From the NCBI RefSeq assembly GCF_014322765.1, contig NZ_JAASTZ010000003.1:62001-126000 (forward strand): a stretch of DNA of 64,000 bases. Reading direction: 5' to 3'. Origin of the DNA: Listeria immobilis (GTDB lineage Bacteria > Bacillota > Bacilli > Lactobacillales > Listeriaceae). This document shows, piece by piece, positions 1-8,866 of the stretch (within the stretch, counting starts at the first letter, position 1; every line of letters begins with the position of its first letter). The notes beneath the pieces are model-generated. The model ran no database searches. It was not told the origin of the DNA and was given only the letters and a program-made list of their open reading frames with translations. Position numbers and translations under genes: made by a program.

Positions 1-404
1 TTTTGTGTTTTTAATTCTTGGTATTTTGGTGCATAGCGTCGATTAAAGCCTGTCATCAGCATGGTGTTTTGTGCTTTTGCTAAAGTAGTTAATTCTTCCA
101 CTTCTTCTATATTATCAGCAATTGGTTTATCCACATAAACAGGAATCTGGTGCGCTAAAAATGCCCGGATAACCTCTGGATGACTTTTAGTTGCTGAATG
201 AACAAATGCTGCATCAATTCCGGTAGCAACCAGGGAATCAATACTTTGATGGTAATGATCAAAACGATACTTCTCACTTAAATGTTTTAGTTTTTGCGCA
301 TCACGTGTATAAAGGTGTACCTCAACGTTCTCCATTTCTGCAAAAACAGGTAGATATGCTTTTTGGGCAATCCCGCCAAGCCCTATAACTGCAATTTTCA
401 ACAT
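1..404 (-). CDS. Gfo/Idh/MocA-family NAD(P)-dependent oxidoreductase, N-terminal part (runs off window)
   Basis: The reading frame starts at ATG 404 behind AAAGGAG and is open to the window edge, giving the first 134 residues. It opens with a Rossmann nucleotide-binding loop (VIGLGGIA, residues 6-13). The family's conserved lysine motif appears as VDKP at 91-94 and is followed by GFNRRYAP at 119-126, the usual start of the C-terminal sheet domain. These features place it with Gfo/Idh/MocA sugar or polyol dehydrogenases. The substrate cannot be told without the C-terminal domain. It is transcribed in the same direction as msrA-msrB upstream but separated from them by an inverted repeat, so it may be its own unit. 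Confidence 0.85.
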   Translation of the reverse strand, partial: MLKIAVIGLGGIAQKAYLPVFAEMENVEVHLYTRDAQKLKHLSEKYRFDHYHQSIDSLVATGIDAAFVHSATKSHPEVIRAFLAHQIPVYVDKPIADNIEEVEELTTLAKAQNTMLMTGFNRRYAPKYQELKTQ

Positions 405-426
405 AATTATCGCTCCTTTTCATAAT

Positions 427-480
427 AATGCCAGAATATGATTTCGCGATACAATTATACGAATTTCATCTTCTGGCATT
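427..480. repeat. Inverted repeat between msrB and the oxidoreductase gene
   Basis: AATGCCAGAA (427-436) and TTCTGGCATT (471-480) are perfect 10-bp inverted arms around a 34-nt A/T-rich centre. It lies just after the msrB stop. On the minus strand only a poor T run follows, so it may be a weak terminator or a processing stem rather than a classic intrinsic terminator. Confidence 0.5.
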
Positions 481-486
481 GTTTGT

Positions 487-924
487 TTATTCAAAGATTT
501 GCTTATATTCTTTATAGCCTTCTTCTTCTAGTTTATTAGTTGGAATAAATCTAAGTGCTGCTGAATTTATACAGTATCGAAGTCCACCCTTATCTATCGG
601 TCCATCTGGGAAAACATGGCCTAAATGAGAATCCGCCTCTACTGATTTGACTTCTGTTCGAACCATGCCATGCGTGCGGTCTTTGTTTTCAATTATTTCT
701 TTAGCATCAATCGGCTTTGTAAAACTAGGCCAACCACAACCAGCATCATACTGATCTTTTGAGGAGAATAATGGTTTTCCTGAAACTATATCAACATATA
801 TCCCTTCCGCCTGATTGTCATAAAATTCATTTTTAAATGGGTGTTCTGTGCTAGCTTTTTGAGTTACATTATATTGCAGTTTGGTGAGTTGTTTTAATCG
901 CTCACTTTTTTGCTTTTCATCCAT
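487..924 (-). CDS. msrB: Peptide methionine-R-sulfoxide reductase MsrB
   Basis: MsrB reduces the R epimer of methionine sulfoxide in proteins and acts in the cytoplasm with thioredoxin. The 145-residue length is typical. Visible motifs are GCGWPSF (62-68), DSHLGHVF (98-105) and the catalytic [11 protein letters not shown] (116-126) with nucleophile Cys118. The paired CxxC zinc sites of some MsrB proteins are absent, so this is the zinc-free form. It begins 6 bases after msrA ends, with AAAGGGTGA as ribosome binding site, so the two epimer-specific repair enzymes are co-translated from one operon. Confidence 0.95.
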   Translation of the reverse strand: MDEKQKSERLKQLTKLQYNVTQKASTEHPFKNEFYDNQAEGIYVDIVSGKPLFSSKDQYDAGCGWPSFTKPIDAKEIIENKDRTHGMVRTEVKSVEADSHLGHVFPDGPIDKGGLRYCINSAALRFIPTNKLEEEGYKEYKQIFE

Positions 925-930
925 TTGACT

Positions 931-1464
931 TCACCCTTTCCAGTTTGTATCAATAAACGCCGCACGACCAGAAGCAACTTGGTAACCTTCGTAGTGCGCC
1001 TTTTCTTTTTTGTAGAAATCTTGATGATATTCTTCCGCTGGATAAAAAATTTCTGCCTTAGCAATTTCGGTGACAATTGGTTTTTTAAATCTGCCACTTG
1101 CGGCAAGAGCTGCTTTTGATTTTTCAGCAATCTCTTTTTGTTCTTCATTGTGATAAAAAATAACGGGGCGATAAGAATCTCCGCGATCAACGAATTGACC
1201 TGCCGCATCAGTTGGATCTGTTTGTTGCCAATATACTTCGACTAATTTTTCATATGGAAAAACAGCCGGATCAAATGTAATTTCAATGGCTTCGGTATGA
1301 CCAGTCGTTCCACTGCATACTTCTTTATAGGTTGGATTTACAGTATGTCCGCCTGTATATCCCGAAACAACCCGCTCAATTCCCGGCTGTGTATCAAAAG
1401 GCTTCACCATACACCAAAAACATCCACCCGCAAAGGTTGCTTTTTCAAGCGATTTTTTTGTCAT
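931..1464 (-). CDS. msrA: Peptide methionine-S-sulfoxide reductase MsrA
   Basis: MsrA repairs the S epimer of methionine sulfoxide. The active-site GGCFWC motif is at residues 13-18, with Cys15 as the expected nucleophile. GYTGG and the [12 protein letters not shown] segment are also typical. The open frame extends upstream to 1494, but the ATG at 1464 is preferred: AGGGGG lies seven bases ahead of it, and the resulting 177-residue protein starts [18 protein letters not shown] as family members do. It sits between the DUF2140 gene and msrB on the minus strand and is probably co-transcribed with both. Confidence 0.95.
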   Translation of the reverse strand: MTKKSLEKATFAGGCFWCMVKPFDTQPGIERVVSGYTGGHTVNPTYKEVCSGTTGHTEAIEITFDPAVFPYEKLVEVYWQQTDPTDAAGQFVDRGDSYRPVIFYHNEEQKEIAEKSKAALAASGRFKKPIVTEIAKAEIFYPAEEYHQDFYKKEKAHYEGYQVASGRAAFIDTNWKG

Positions 1465-1501
1465 AAAAATGCCCCCTAAATTGGATTTTACCAACCAGTA
1501 T

Positions 1502-2116
1502 TTAGTTAACTGGTACTAAGAGTGTAAACGAAATATCATCTTTCTTCAAATCAAGTGTATCCACACGAACTTTCGTATCACCTTTTAGTTTAAGTTTATC
1601 CAAAGCAAGATAAATTTTTTCCTTTTTCGGAATGATAGTTACCCAGTCTGGAAATTTATAATTTTTATTAACATAATTCATCACATAAGATACTGGTAAC
1701 GGTAATGCACCAACAGATAAATCTTTTAATGTTAACTCCACATTTCCATCGTCAACTACTTTAGGAGCAAATTTTAAATGCAACTCAACTGGCTCATCAA
1801 AAATTTTCGCTTCTGCGGTGAAATTAACATTATTGGCAACAAATACCTTATAGCCAATATCTTGGTCATTACTAAATTCATCGATATAGGTACTAATTAA
1901 CTGATTTAAATCAGACTTGGTTGTACTTGTTTGGAATTCTACAGCAGACTTATTGCTAATGAGTGATGGCGTTGGTTCTTTCTGCGGACTTACAACAAAA
2001 ACCGATAAATAAATCCATCCTGCAAATATAACTAGCAGACTAATTAAAATAAGCGATGTCCATTTCCAGTAATTACGTTTTGGTTTCTTTGGGGCCGATC
2101 GTGTTTCTTTCTGCAC
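1502..2116 (-). CDS. DUF2140 (YpmS-like) membrane-anchored protein
   Basis: This 204-residue protein has a basic N-terminus, one membrane anchor (about residues 19-41) and a long extracytoplasmic domain. It resembles B. subtilis YpmS (DUF2140), whose function is unknown. Translation starts at GTG 2116 with GAAAGGTG upstream. It lies 15 bases after the SGNH lipase gene, the same ypmR-ypmS pairing as in Bacillus, which suggests a shared envelope or lipid-related role. That role is inferred from context only. No catalytic residues are evident. Confidence 0.8.
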   Translation of the reverse strand: MQKETRSAPKKPKRNYWKWTSLILISLLVIFAGWIYLSVFVVSPQKEPTPSLISNKSAVEFQTSTTKSDLNQLISTYIDEFSNDQDIGYKVFVANNVNFTAEAKIFDEPVELHLKFAPKVVDDGNVELTLKDLSVGALPLPVSYVMNYVNKNYKFPDWVTIIPKKEKIYLALDKLKLKGDTKVRVDTLDLKKDDISFTLLVPVN

Positions 2117-2131
2117 GACTTTAACACCTTT

Positions 2132-2926
2132 CTATTCGTAGATTTTAGGAATATTTCCTTCGTTTAATTGCTTTACAATTGCTTTATATAATTCCATACT
2201 CATTTTTTCATAGCCTTGATGATTCGGGTGAAAATAATCATCTGATAGTAATGGATTAGGTTTGTTTTGATTAGCTTTATCTCTATTTTCAAGCGCTTTA
2301 GCTATAGGAACAAAATACATATTATCCTCTTTTTGAACGGTTTTTTGGGAGGCTTTATTCCAATCAGCAATTACTTCATCAAATTGTTTGATATCGCTAA
2401 AATAGGTTGTATATGGATTATAAATTCCCATTAAGAAAATCGCAGCATCTTTATTATAAGAACGAATATCACTCACTAATTTTTCTAATTCTTGTTGAAA
2501 GGTTTTATTTGCTTTTGTAAAATCTTCCACATCCACATCTAAAAGACGCGATTGCAAAATGGCCATAACGTCATTTCCACCAATGGTAATAGTGATTACA
2601 TTCGCATTTTTAACATCTTGTTGAAAATTTTTATTGGTTTGCAGGCGTTTCTCTAGTTGGGTTATTTTATTACCAGACACACCATAATTGCTTGTCTCTA
2701 CACTGGGAATAGTTGATTCTTTTTCTAACTTTTCTGGAATAATGCCAACATAGCCGCCAGCCTTATTTTCATCACCAATTCCTTCAGTAAGGGAATCTCC
2801 CATAGCAACTAATTTTATAGGAACTTCTTTTGTTTTTTGATAATAATTGATACCAAAAACTGCGCCAACTAAAAGCGCGATAATAAACACGCTTCCAGTA
2901 AGCCACAGCCATTTTTTCTTTGTCAT
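2132..2926 (-). CDS. SGNH/GDSL-type lipase or esterase, membrane anchored (YpmR-like)
   Basis: After a single N-terminal membrane segment (about 6-27) comes an SGNH hydrolase fold. Block I is AMGDSLTEG with nucleophile Ser45, the GGND block is near residue 125, and the C-terminal DDYFHP block supplies Asp230 and His233. The frame could start at 2983, but that would overlap degV. ATG 2926 gives MTKKKWLWLT followed by the hydrophobic anchor, as expected. The active site would be outside the membrane, so a cell-surface ester or lipid is the likely substrate. The exact substrate is unknown. Confidence 0.88.
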   Translation of the reverse strand: MTKKKWLWLTGSVFIIALLVGAVFGINYYQKTKEVPIKLVAMGDSLTEGIGDENKAGGYVGIIPEKLEKESTIPSVETSNYGVSGNKITQLEKRLQTNKNFQQDVKNANVITITIGGNDVMAILQSRLLDVDVEDFTKANKTFQQELEKLVSDIRSYNKDAAIFLMGIYNPYTTYFSDIKQFDEVIADWNKASQKTVQKEDNMYFVPIAKALENRDKANQNKPNPLLSDDYFHPNHQGYEKMSMELYKAIVKQLNEGNIPKIYE

Positions 2927-2939
2927 ATGAATCACTCGC

Positions 2940-3779
2940 TTAGTCAGTATAGTACATAAATGCAAATGCGCCAGTTCCGGCATGGGTTGAAATAACTGGG
3001 TCAGCGAAGAAAATTGGTATTTCTTCTAAGCCAGTCATTTCTTTTGTTTCAACGATAAAATCATCCGCTAGATTTAATCCGTGCGCATGAACAACATCTA
3101 AATGCTGAATTTTTTTAGGTTCCGCTTTAATTAAGTTTAAGCAATATTGAAGAACTTTTTTATTACTACGAACTTTAGTTTCTTCTTCTAATTGACCATC
3201 TGTTAACTTTGCAATTAATTTAATATTTAAAAGGCTACCTAGGAATCCTTGCATCCTTCCAACACGTCCGCCCTTAATTAAATTGTCTAATGTTACAACA
3301 ACAATATACAATTTTGTTTTATTTTTAATATCATTAATTTTAGCGAGAATATCCTCTACAGAAAAATCACCAGACTGTGCCATTTCTGCAGCTGCAAGCA
3401 CTTGAAAAGCTTGTCCTCGAGCCGTGTAGTCACAATCAACAACAGTAATATTTCCGTCTACTATATCGGCTGCTTGGCGTGCGGCATTGACTGTTCCACT
3501 TAGTTTTTCTGTTAAGTGAATGGAAAGGATTTCATACCCCTCCGCCGTATATTTTTCATAAGCTTCTACGAAAGAGCCAATTGCAGGCTGAGAAGATTTA
3601 GGAAGTTCTTTTGTTTCTGCCATGCGAATCATAAATTCTTCTGGGGTAATATCTGTTTTGGGATTGTATACTTTCCCATCGATTTCAACTGTTAAATATA
3701 AAACATCAATATTCCATTTCGCTGCTTCTTCTTTCGTTAGTCCAGCAGTTGAGTCTGTGATAATCTTTATTTTCCTCAT
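2940..3779 (-). CDS. DegV family fatty-acid-binding protein
   Basis: The 279-residue protein has the DegV N-terminal signature KIITDSTAGL, the SSQPAIGSF loop, and SIHLTEKLSGT, which line the fatty-acid pocket in solved family members (FakB). In Firmicutes such proteins present fatty acids to the kinase FakA for incorporation into phospholipid. It is first in a minus-strand run that continues with a lipase only 13 bases downstream, which fits a role in exogenous or released fatty-acid handling. Whether it is a genuine FakB partner cannot be decided from sequence alone. Confidence 0.9.
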   Translation of the reverse strand: MRKIKIITDSTAGLTKEEAAKWNIDVLYLTVEIDGKVYNPKTDITPEEFMIRMAETKELPKSSQPAIGSFVEAYEKYTAEGYEILSIHLTEKLSGTVNAARQAADIVDGNITVVDCDYTARGQAFQVLAAAEMAQSGDFSVEDILAKINDIKNKTKLYIVVVTLDNLIKGGRVGRMQGFLGSLLNIKLIAKLTDGQLEEETKVRSNKKVLQYCLNLIKAEPKKIQHLDVVHAHGLNLADDFIVETKEMTGLEEIPIFFADPVISTHAGTGAFAFMYYTD

Positions 3780-3963
3780 TGTTTAGCCACATCCAGTTTT
3801 GCTTATTTTATTTTATTATAACATTCCCGGCATTATACACAACCTATTAACTAGTTTAAGAAAAGAGAAAGATATATTGTTTGGGTTTCTATTCCAAATT
3901 ATTTAGCGTATGATAGATATACTATTACATCACAAAAAATTGGTAGAAAAGTATGGTGATCAA

Positions 3964-4596
3964 ATGAATACCTCTTCTTATAATTGGAAGGAAGAACTAG
4001 CAAATGCCATTACGCATGGAATCGGATTTATCCTAAGTATTCCTGCACTCGTCTTACTTATAGTATTCGCCGTCCAAAAAGATAATCCTCTTTATTTAAC
4101 TAGTTTTTTAGTTTATGGAATTTCACTTATGTTATTATATGTTTGCTCCACATTACTCCATAGCTTCAAACCTTGTAAAGCAAGAACTGTTTTTAATATT
4201 ATGGACCATGCCGCGATTTATGTACTAATTGCTGGCAGCTATACCCCATTTGTATTAATCACTATTCAAGGGACACTTGGTTGGACGCTCTTTGGCATTA
4301 TTTGGGGACTTGCTATTGCTGGGATTATTTATAAAATTTTTATGACTGGCAAACTAAAATTATTATCCACTTCCGTATATCTTCTAATGGGTTGGATGGT
4401 TATGTTTGCAATCAAGCCTCTTTATACTGGACTTACACCAGCTGGATTTTGGTTACTAGCGACTGGTGGCATTATGTTTACAGTGGGTGCGATTTTTTAT
4501 AGTATTCCTAAAGTTCCTTATATGCATGCAATTTGGCATTTGTTTGTTATCGCTGGGACCGCTTTTATGTATTTTTGTATTTTATTTTATGTTTAA
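3964..4596 (+). CDS. Hemolysin III / PAQR-family membrane protein (YqfA-like)
   Basis: This is a hydrophobic protein with about seven membrane segments and the PAQR family residues: ITHGIG near the N-terminus, HSFKP, MDHAAIYVLIAGSYTPF in the middle, and HAIWHLFVIAGT near the C-terminus. The histidines form a putative metal site. The frame can be read from 3910, but ATG 3964 has GGTGATC directly upstream and gives 211 residues, so it is preferred. The name hemolysin III comes from a Bacillus cereus homologue. Most members are housekeeping membrane-homeostasis proteins, and nothing here indicates a toxin. Confidence 0.88.
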   Translation: MNTSSYNWKEELANAITHGIGFILSIPALVLLIVFAVQKDNPLYLTSFLVYGISLMLLYVCSTLLHSFKPCKARTVFNIMDHAAIYVLIAGSYTPFVLITIQGTLGWTLFGIIWGLAIAGIIYKIFMTGKLKLLSTSVYLLMGWMVMFAIKPLYTGLTPAGFWLLATGGIMFTVGAIFYSIPKVPYMHAIWHLFVIAGTAFMYFCILFYV

Positions 4597-4609
4597 ATAG
4601 TTCCTTTTC

Positions 4610-4639
4610 AAACCTTTTCCATTTGGAGGAGGTTTTTTT
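4610..4639 (+). terminator. Intrinsic terminator after the hemolysin III gene
   Basis: AAACCTTTTCC pairs, with some G-U pairs, with GGAGGAGGTTT and is followed directly by TTTTTTTA. It lies 13 bases after the stop codon and just ahead of the ccpN promoter. Confidence 0.75.
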
Positions 4640-4691
4640 ATATAGTATGACACAATTAACACTTGTTTTTAATTATGTCATACTATATAAT
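4639..4691 (+). promoter_or_regulatory. ccpN promoter embedded in a large palindrome
   Basis: Fourteen-base arms TATATAGTATGACA (4639-4652) and TGTCATACTATATA (4676-4689) form a perfect inverted repeat, with further A/T symmetry inside. A consensus-like promoter lies in it: -35 TTGTTT (4663-4668), 17-bp spacer, -10 TATAAT (4686-4691) overlapping the right arm. A repressor bound here would block RNA polymerase. Autoregulation by the CcpN-type product is the simplest inference. Confidence 0.7.
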
Positions 4692-4716
4692 GATTAGCAT
4701 AACACATTAAAAGGAT

Positions 4717-5346
4717 GTGATTCCAATCGAACTTTCTCCTAGACAACACCAGATTGTTGCTTATGTTCGCGCCAATGAACCAGCAACTGGAGATTCCATA
4801 GCTGCTCATTTGAAATTGACACGGGCAACCATTCGAGCTGACTTGTCGATATTAACGATGACAGGAATTTTAGATGCAAGGCCCAAAGTAGGCTATTTTT
4901 ATTCAGGTCTTGAGACAAACCCCATTCATTTTGATCAAATTCGCCAATTAAAAGTAGCGGATATAATGACTCAACCATTTTTCGCAAAAAAAGAAACAAG
5001 TGTGTACGATGCAATTGTGATGCTGTTCATGGAAGATATTGGTAGCTTATATGTTATGGATGATGAAAAATTGGTCGGTCTAGTTTCTAGAAAAGATTTG
5101 CTTAAAGGCGCCCTTGCCGATGCAGATACAAAAGCAACTCCCATTGCAACAATCATGACCCGTATGCCAAATCTCGTCACCGTAACCAAACAAGATACAG
5201 TCTTACACGCTGCCGAACAACTTGTTTTCCATCAAATTGATTCTCTTCCAGTGCTTGAAGTAAAAGCCGGAAAAACAACTGTTATTGGGAAAATTTCTAA
5301 AACACGCATAACCGCACTTTTTGTAGATACAATAAAAAAGGTTTAA
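4717..5346 (+). CDS. ccpN: CcpN-type transcriptional repressor (HTH plus two CBS domains)
   Basis: An N-terminal winged helix (ELSPRQHQIVAYVRAN to ARPKVGYFYSG) is followed by two CBS domains (about 75-130 and 140-200), the layout of B. subtilis CcpN. CcpN represses gluconeogenic genes and responds to ATP/ADP. It lies 12 bases upstream of the PPDK regulatory protein gene, as ccpN-yqfL does in Bacillus. The start is uncertain. GTG 4717 aligns with the Bacillus start, but the Shine-Dalgarno-like AAAAGGATGTGAT overlaps it. In-frame ATT 4720 or ATC 4726 would be better spaced and would be rare start codons. Confidence 0.88.
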   Translation: MIPIELSPRQHQIVAYVRANEPATGDSIAAHLKLTRATIRADLSILTMTGILDARPKVGYFYSGLETNPIHFDQIRQLKVADIMTQPFFAKKETSVYDAIVMLFMEDIGSLYVMDDEKLVGLVSRKDLLKGALADADTKATPIATIMTRMPNLVTVTKQDTVLHAAEQLVFHQIDSLPVLEVKAGKTTVIGKISKTRITALFVDTIKKV

Positions 5347-5358
5347 TAGGAGGCACAT

Positions 5359-6171
5359 ATGGAAAATCCGGTTATTATTTATGTTATTTCAGACGCTATC
5401 GGAGAAACTGCTCAACATATTATTCGCGCTGTAACTGCACAATTTTCACTTAAACAACCAGCTGATATTCGTCGCCATGCTTTTATTCGTGATGAAAAAG
5501 CATTACTCGAAACATTAGAAGAGGCAAAAGACGCTGATGGAATTGTTGTCCAAACGTTAGTACAAGCTAAATTAGCTGAATATGCAACTCAATTTTGTTC
5601 CAAGCATGCTATTCCTAATATTGATTTATTACATACACTCACCTCCGCTGTAGAAGCAAAAACTGGGTTAAAGTCCAAACAAGACCCTGGCAATATGCGT
5701 CGTTTAGATAGTCATTATTTTGACCGTATTGCTGCAATTGAATTTGCTGTTAAATATGACGATTGCAAAGATCCTCGTGGCTTATTAGATGCTGATATTG
5801 TACTTGTCGGTGTATCAAGAACTAGTAAAACACCACTCAGCAGCTTTTTAGCTAATCAAAATTGGAAAGTAGCCAATGTTCCGCTCGTCCCTGAAATACC
5901 AATCCCAGCTGAACTATTCCAAATTCCGCCAGAACGAATTATTGGTCTAACAACTAGCCCAGAAAAATTAGCACAAATTAGAAAAGTACGTTTAAAATCA
6001 ATTGGTTTAGATGAAGCGAGTAACTATTCCAGCGAAAAAAGAATTTTAGAAGAACTAGAATATGGCTATGCTACGTTTAAAAAGCTTGGCTGCCAAGTAA
6101 TTCATGTAGAAGATAAAGCAATCGAGGAAACTGCTGCTCTAATCACAGAAATTATCACAAGTTACCACTAA
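5359..6171 (+). CDS. Pyruvate, phosphate dikinase regulatory protein (kinase/phosphorylase)
   Basis: This is a DUF299 family enzyme of 270 residues. It inactivates PPDK by ADP-dependent threonine phosphorylation and reactivates it by Pi-dependent dephosphorylation. The family P-loop reads GVSRTSKTP at 151-159, and SDAIGETA near the N-terminus is typical. Translation starts at ATG 5359 behind AGGAGG, and the gene precedes ppdK by 20 bases. It therefore almost certainly acts on that neighbour. Together with ccpN it gives transcriptional and post-translational control of pyruvate-to-PEP conversion. Confidence 0.95.
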   Translation: MENPVIIYVISDAIGETAQHIIRAVTAQFSLKQPADIRRHAFIRDEKALLETLEEAKDADGIVVQTLVQAKLAEYATQFCSKHAIPNIDLLHTLTSAVEAKTGLKSKQDPGNMRRLDSHYFDRIAAIEFAVKYDDCKDPRGLLDADIVLVGVSRTSKTPLSSFLANQNWKVANVPLVPEIPIPAELFQIPPERIIGLTTSPEKLAQIRKVRLKSIGLDEASNYSSEKRILEELEYGYATFKKLGCQVIHVEDKAIEETAALITEIITSYH

Positions 6172-6191
6172 TTTTAGAAGAGGTGAATAAA

Positions 6192-8831
6192 GTGAGAAAA
6201 TTTGTCTATCAGTTTAGTGAAGGTTCCAAAGAAATGAAACATCTTTTAGGAGGAAAAGGCGCAAATTTAGCCGAAATGACGAATATTGGCTTGCCTGTCC
6301 CTCCCGGCTTTATTATTTCAACTGCTGCTTGTAACGATTATACCGACAGTAATAAACATTTATCCGAAGACATTTTTGAAGAGGTGAAAATTCATTTAGC
6401 GGAATTAGAAAAGCAAACCGGGAAAATATTTGGTTTGGCGGAAAACCCACTACTAGTTTCGGTTCGATCTGGCGCACCCTTTTCTATGCCTGGAATGATG
6501 GATACGGTTTTAAACTTAGGACTAAATGATGCCACTACAAATGGACTTGCAGATTTAACCAATGACCAACGCTCTGCCTTTGATTCTTATCGACGTTTTA
6601 TCCAAATGTTTGGGGATGTGGTTTTTGAAATCCCAAGTTATCAGTTTGAACAAGCACTTTCCAGGATAAAAAAAGCCAATCATTATCAATCTGACACAGA
6701 GCTGACAACAACTGATTTAACTGATTTAATTGCTGCTTACAAACAAATTTTCCAACAAGCGACAGGAGAAGCATTCCCGCAAGATCCACTGAAACAACTT
6801 AAACTGGCAATTATCGCGGTATTTAAGTCGTGGATGAATCACCGAGCTGTTGTTTATCGCCGTTTACATGATATTGATGCTAGCTATGGGACAGCGGTTA
6901 ATATTCAATCAATGGTTTTTGGTAATACAGGAGAAACTAGTGGTACAGGAATTACCTTTACCCGAAACCCATCTACAGGTGAAAAAGGTGTATTTGGAGA
7001 ATTTTTATTAAATGCGCAAGGTGAAGATGTCGTCGCTGGTATCCGAACTCCTGAGCCAATTGCCACTTTAAAAGAAAGAATGCCTACAGTCTATAATGAA
7101 TTAATCACCATTTGTACTTTATTAGAAAATCATTATTTAGATATGCAAGATATTGAATTTACGATTGAAAAAGAGAAACTTTACGTCTTACAAACTAGAA
7201 ATGGAAAAAGAACAGCTAAAGCCGCTATTCAAATTGCTGTTGATTTCGTTCATGAAGGAAAAATTACTAAAGAAGAAGCCTTAATACGCATCGAAACAAA
7301 GCAACTTCACCAACTGCTTCATCCTGCCTTTCTTGAAAGCGCTCTAAAAAAAGCAGAAATAGTTGCCCACGGTTTACCAGCAAGTCCAGGAGCTGCTACC
7401 GGACATATTTATTTTGAGGCAAAAGATGCTGTTCAAGCAGCTGAACGTGGTATTTCAGTGATTCTTGTTCGAAATGAGACTTCACCAGAAGACATTGAGG
7501 GAATGGCCAAAAGTACTGCTATTTTAACAGCACAAGGTGGAATGACTTCTCATGCTGCTGTAGTTGCTCGAGGAATGGGGAAATGTTGTATCGCTGGTTG
7601 TTCTGATCTAACAATCAGCCAACAAGAAAAAACCATTACTCTTTCTACAGGAGAAATTTTACAAGAAGGAGCTGCTTTGTCACTTGATGGTTCTACCGGT
7701 AATGTCTATCTAGGAAAAGTCGAACAAACCGAAGCATCCATTGGTGGGCATTTTGACGAGTTAATGGCATGGGCTGATACGGAAAAACAACTTGCTATCC
7801 GTGTTAATGCAGACACCCCTGCCGATTTTCAAAAAGCATTACTCTTTGGCGCTGAAGGCATTGGACTTTGCCGGACAGAGCACATGTTTTTTGATGAAAA
7901 ACGGATTTTATTCGTTCGACAAATGATTTTAGCGGAGTCTTTAACGGAACGCGAAACTGTCTTAGCCTCATTGAAAGAAATGCAAAAAGAAGATTTTCGG
8001 GCATTATTCCGCATGGCTGATGGTCGTTCCGTCAATATTCGGTTATTGGATCCACCACTACATGAATTTTTACCAAAAAGTAGCCAAGAAATCGAGCAGT
8101 TAGCAAATGATATGCATAAAACGGTCTCACAAGTAAAAAAACGAGTGCAAGAACTGGCAGAAGCTAATCCAATGCTTGGGCACCGTGGTTGTCGGCTTGC
8201 TATTACGTTTCCTGAGATATACCGAATGCAAGCAGAAGCGATTATTGAAAGTGCAATCACTGTCTATGATGAAGGTATCAAAGTCCATCCAGAAATAATG
8301 ATTCCTCTCATTGCTACAAAAAATGAATTAAGTTTTATAAAAAAAGAAATTAAACAAGCTATTCATACCATTTTTGATAGAGAACGGGTCATCCTTCCGT
8401 ATGATATTGGTACGATGATTGAAATTCCGCGCGCTTGCATTACCGCAGATGAAATCGCCGAAGAAGCACAATTTTTCAGTTTTGGAACGAATGATTTAAC
8501 ACAACTAACTTACGGATTTTCTCGTGATGATGCGACTAAATTCCTTGCTGATTATTACCAGCACAATATTTTATCCAAAGACCCATTTATGACAATAGAT
8601 AAAACTGGTGTTGGTGCACTTGTTGAAATGGCTGTAACTCGTGGACGAATGACCCATGCAAATTTAAAAATGGGTGTTTGCGGAGAGCACGGCGGAGATC
8701 CAGAATCCATTCAGTTTTTCCATCAATTAGGTCTCTCGTATGTTTCTTGTTCCCCTTATCGTGTTCCAATTGCACGACTAGCTGCGGCTCAAGCTGCTTT
8801 AAATCATAAAAAACAGCTGGCAATCCAATGA
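6192..8831 (+). CDS. ppdK: Pyruvate, phosphate dikinase
   Basis: PPDK converts pyruvate, ATP and Pi to PEP, AMP and PPi. Visible are the ATP-grasp N-terminal domain (LGGKGANLAEM, SVRSGAPFSMPGMMDT), the central phosphohistidine domain GGMTSHAAVVARGMG with His454, and the C-terminal PEP/pyruvate barrel ending in GVCGEHGGDPES. The frame opens at GTG 6183, but that GTG lies inside the ribosome binding site AGAGGTGA. GTG 6192 gives a canonical MRKFVYQFSEG start and 879 residues. It is third in the ccpN-regulator-ppdK operon. The stop codon sits in the loop of the following terminator. Confidence 0.96.
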   Translation: MRKFVYQFSEGSKEMKHLLGGKGANLAEMTNIGLPVPPGFIISTAACNDYTDSNKHLSEDIFEEVKIHLAELEKQTGKIFGLAENPLLVSVRSGAPFSMPGMMDTVLNLGLNDATTNGLADLTNDQRSAFDSYRRFIQMFGDVVFEIPSYQFEQALSRIKKANHYQSDTELTTTDLTDLIAAYKQIFQQATGEAFPQDPLKQLKLAIIAVFKSWMNHRAVVYRRLHDIDASYGTAVNIQSMVFGNTGETSGTGITFTRNPSTGEKGVFGEFLLNAQGEDVVAGIRTPEPIATLKERMPTVYNELITICTLLENHYLDMQDIEFTIEKEKLYVLQTRNGKRTAKAAIQIAVDFVHEGKITKEEALIRIETKQLHQLLHPAFLESALKKAEIVAHGLPASPGAATGHIYFEAKDAVQAAERGISVILVRNETSPEDIEGMAKSTAILTAQGGMTSHAAVVARGMGKCCIAGCSDLTISQQEKTITLSTGEILQEGAALSLDGSTGNVYLGKVEQTEASIGGHFDELMAWADTEKQLAIRVNADTPADFQKALLFGAEGIGLCRTEHMFFDEKRILFVRQMILAESLTERETVLASLKEMQKEDFRALFRMADGRSVNIRLLDPPLHEFLPKSSQEIEQLANDMHKTVSQVKKRVQELAEANPMLGHRGCRLAITFPEIYRMQAEAIIESAITVYDEGIKVHPEIMIPLIATKNELSFIKKEIKQAIHTIFDRERVILPYDIGTMIEIPRACITADEIAEEAQFFSFGTNDLTQLTYGFSRDDATKFLADYYQHNILSKDPFMTIDKTGVGALVEMAVTRGRMTHANLKMGVCGEHGGDPESIQFFHQLGLSYVSCSPYRVPIARLAAAQAALNHKKQLAIQ

Positions 8832-8849
8832 GATTGCCAGCTGTTTTTT
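8811..8849. terminator. Bidirectional terminator overlapping the ppdK stop
   Basis: AAACAGCTGGCAATC (8811-8825) pairs with GATTGCCAGCTGTTT (8832-8846), followed by a T run. A complementary A run on the other side also serves the convergent phzF gene. The ppdK TGA (8829-8831) falls in the loop. Confidence 0.9.
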
Positions 8850-8866
8850 TAGAATTCATAGGTTGA

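Noticed and set aside
894-1208. Lysine-rich frame antisense or shifted to msrA
   Set aside because: Entirely inside msrA, without ribosome binding site or homology.
3964-4596. Hemolysin/toxin reading of the hemolysin III protein
   Set aside because: The PAQR membrane fold is widespread in harmless bacteria, and the name is historical. No export or pore-toxin feature is visible.
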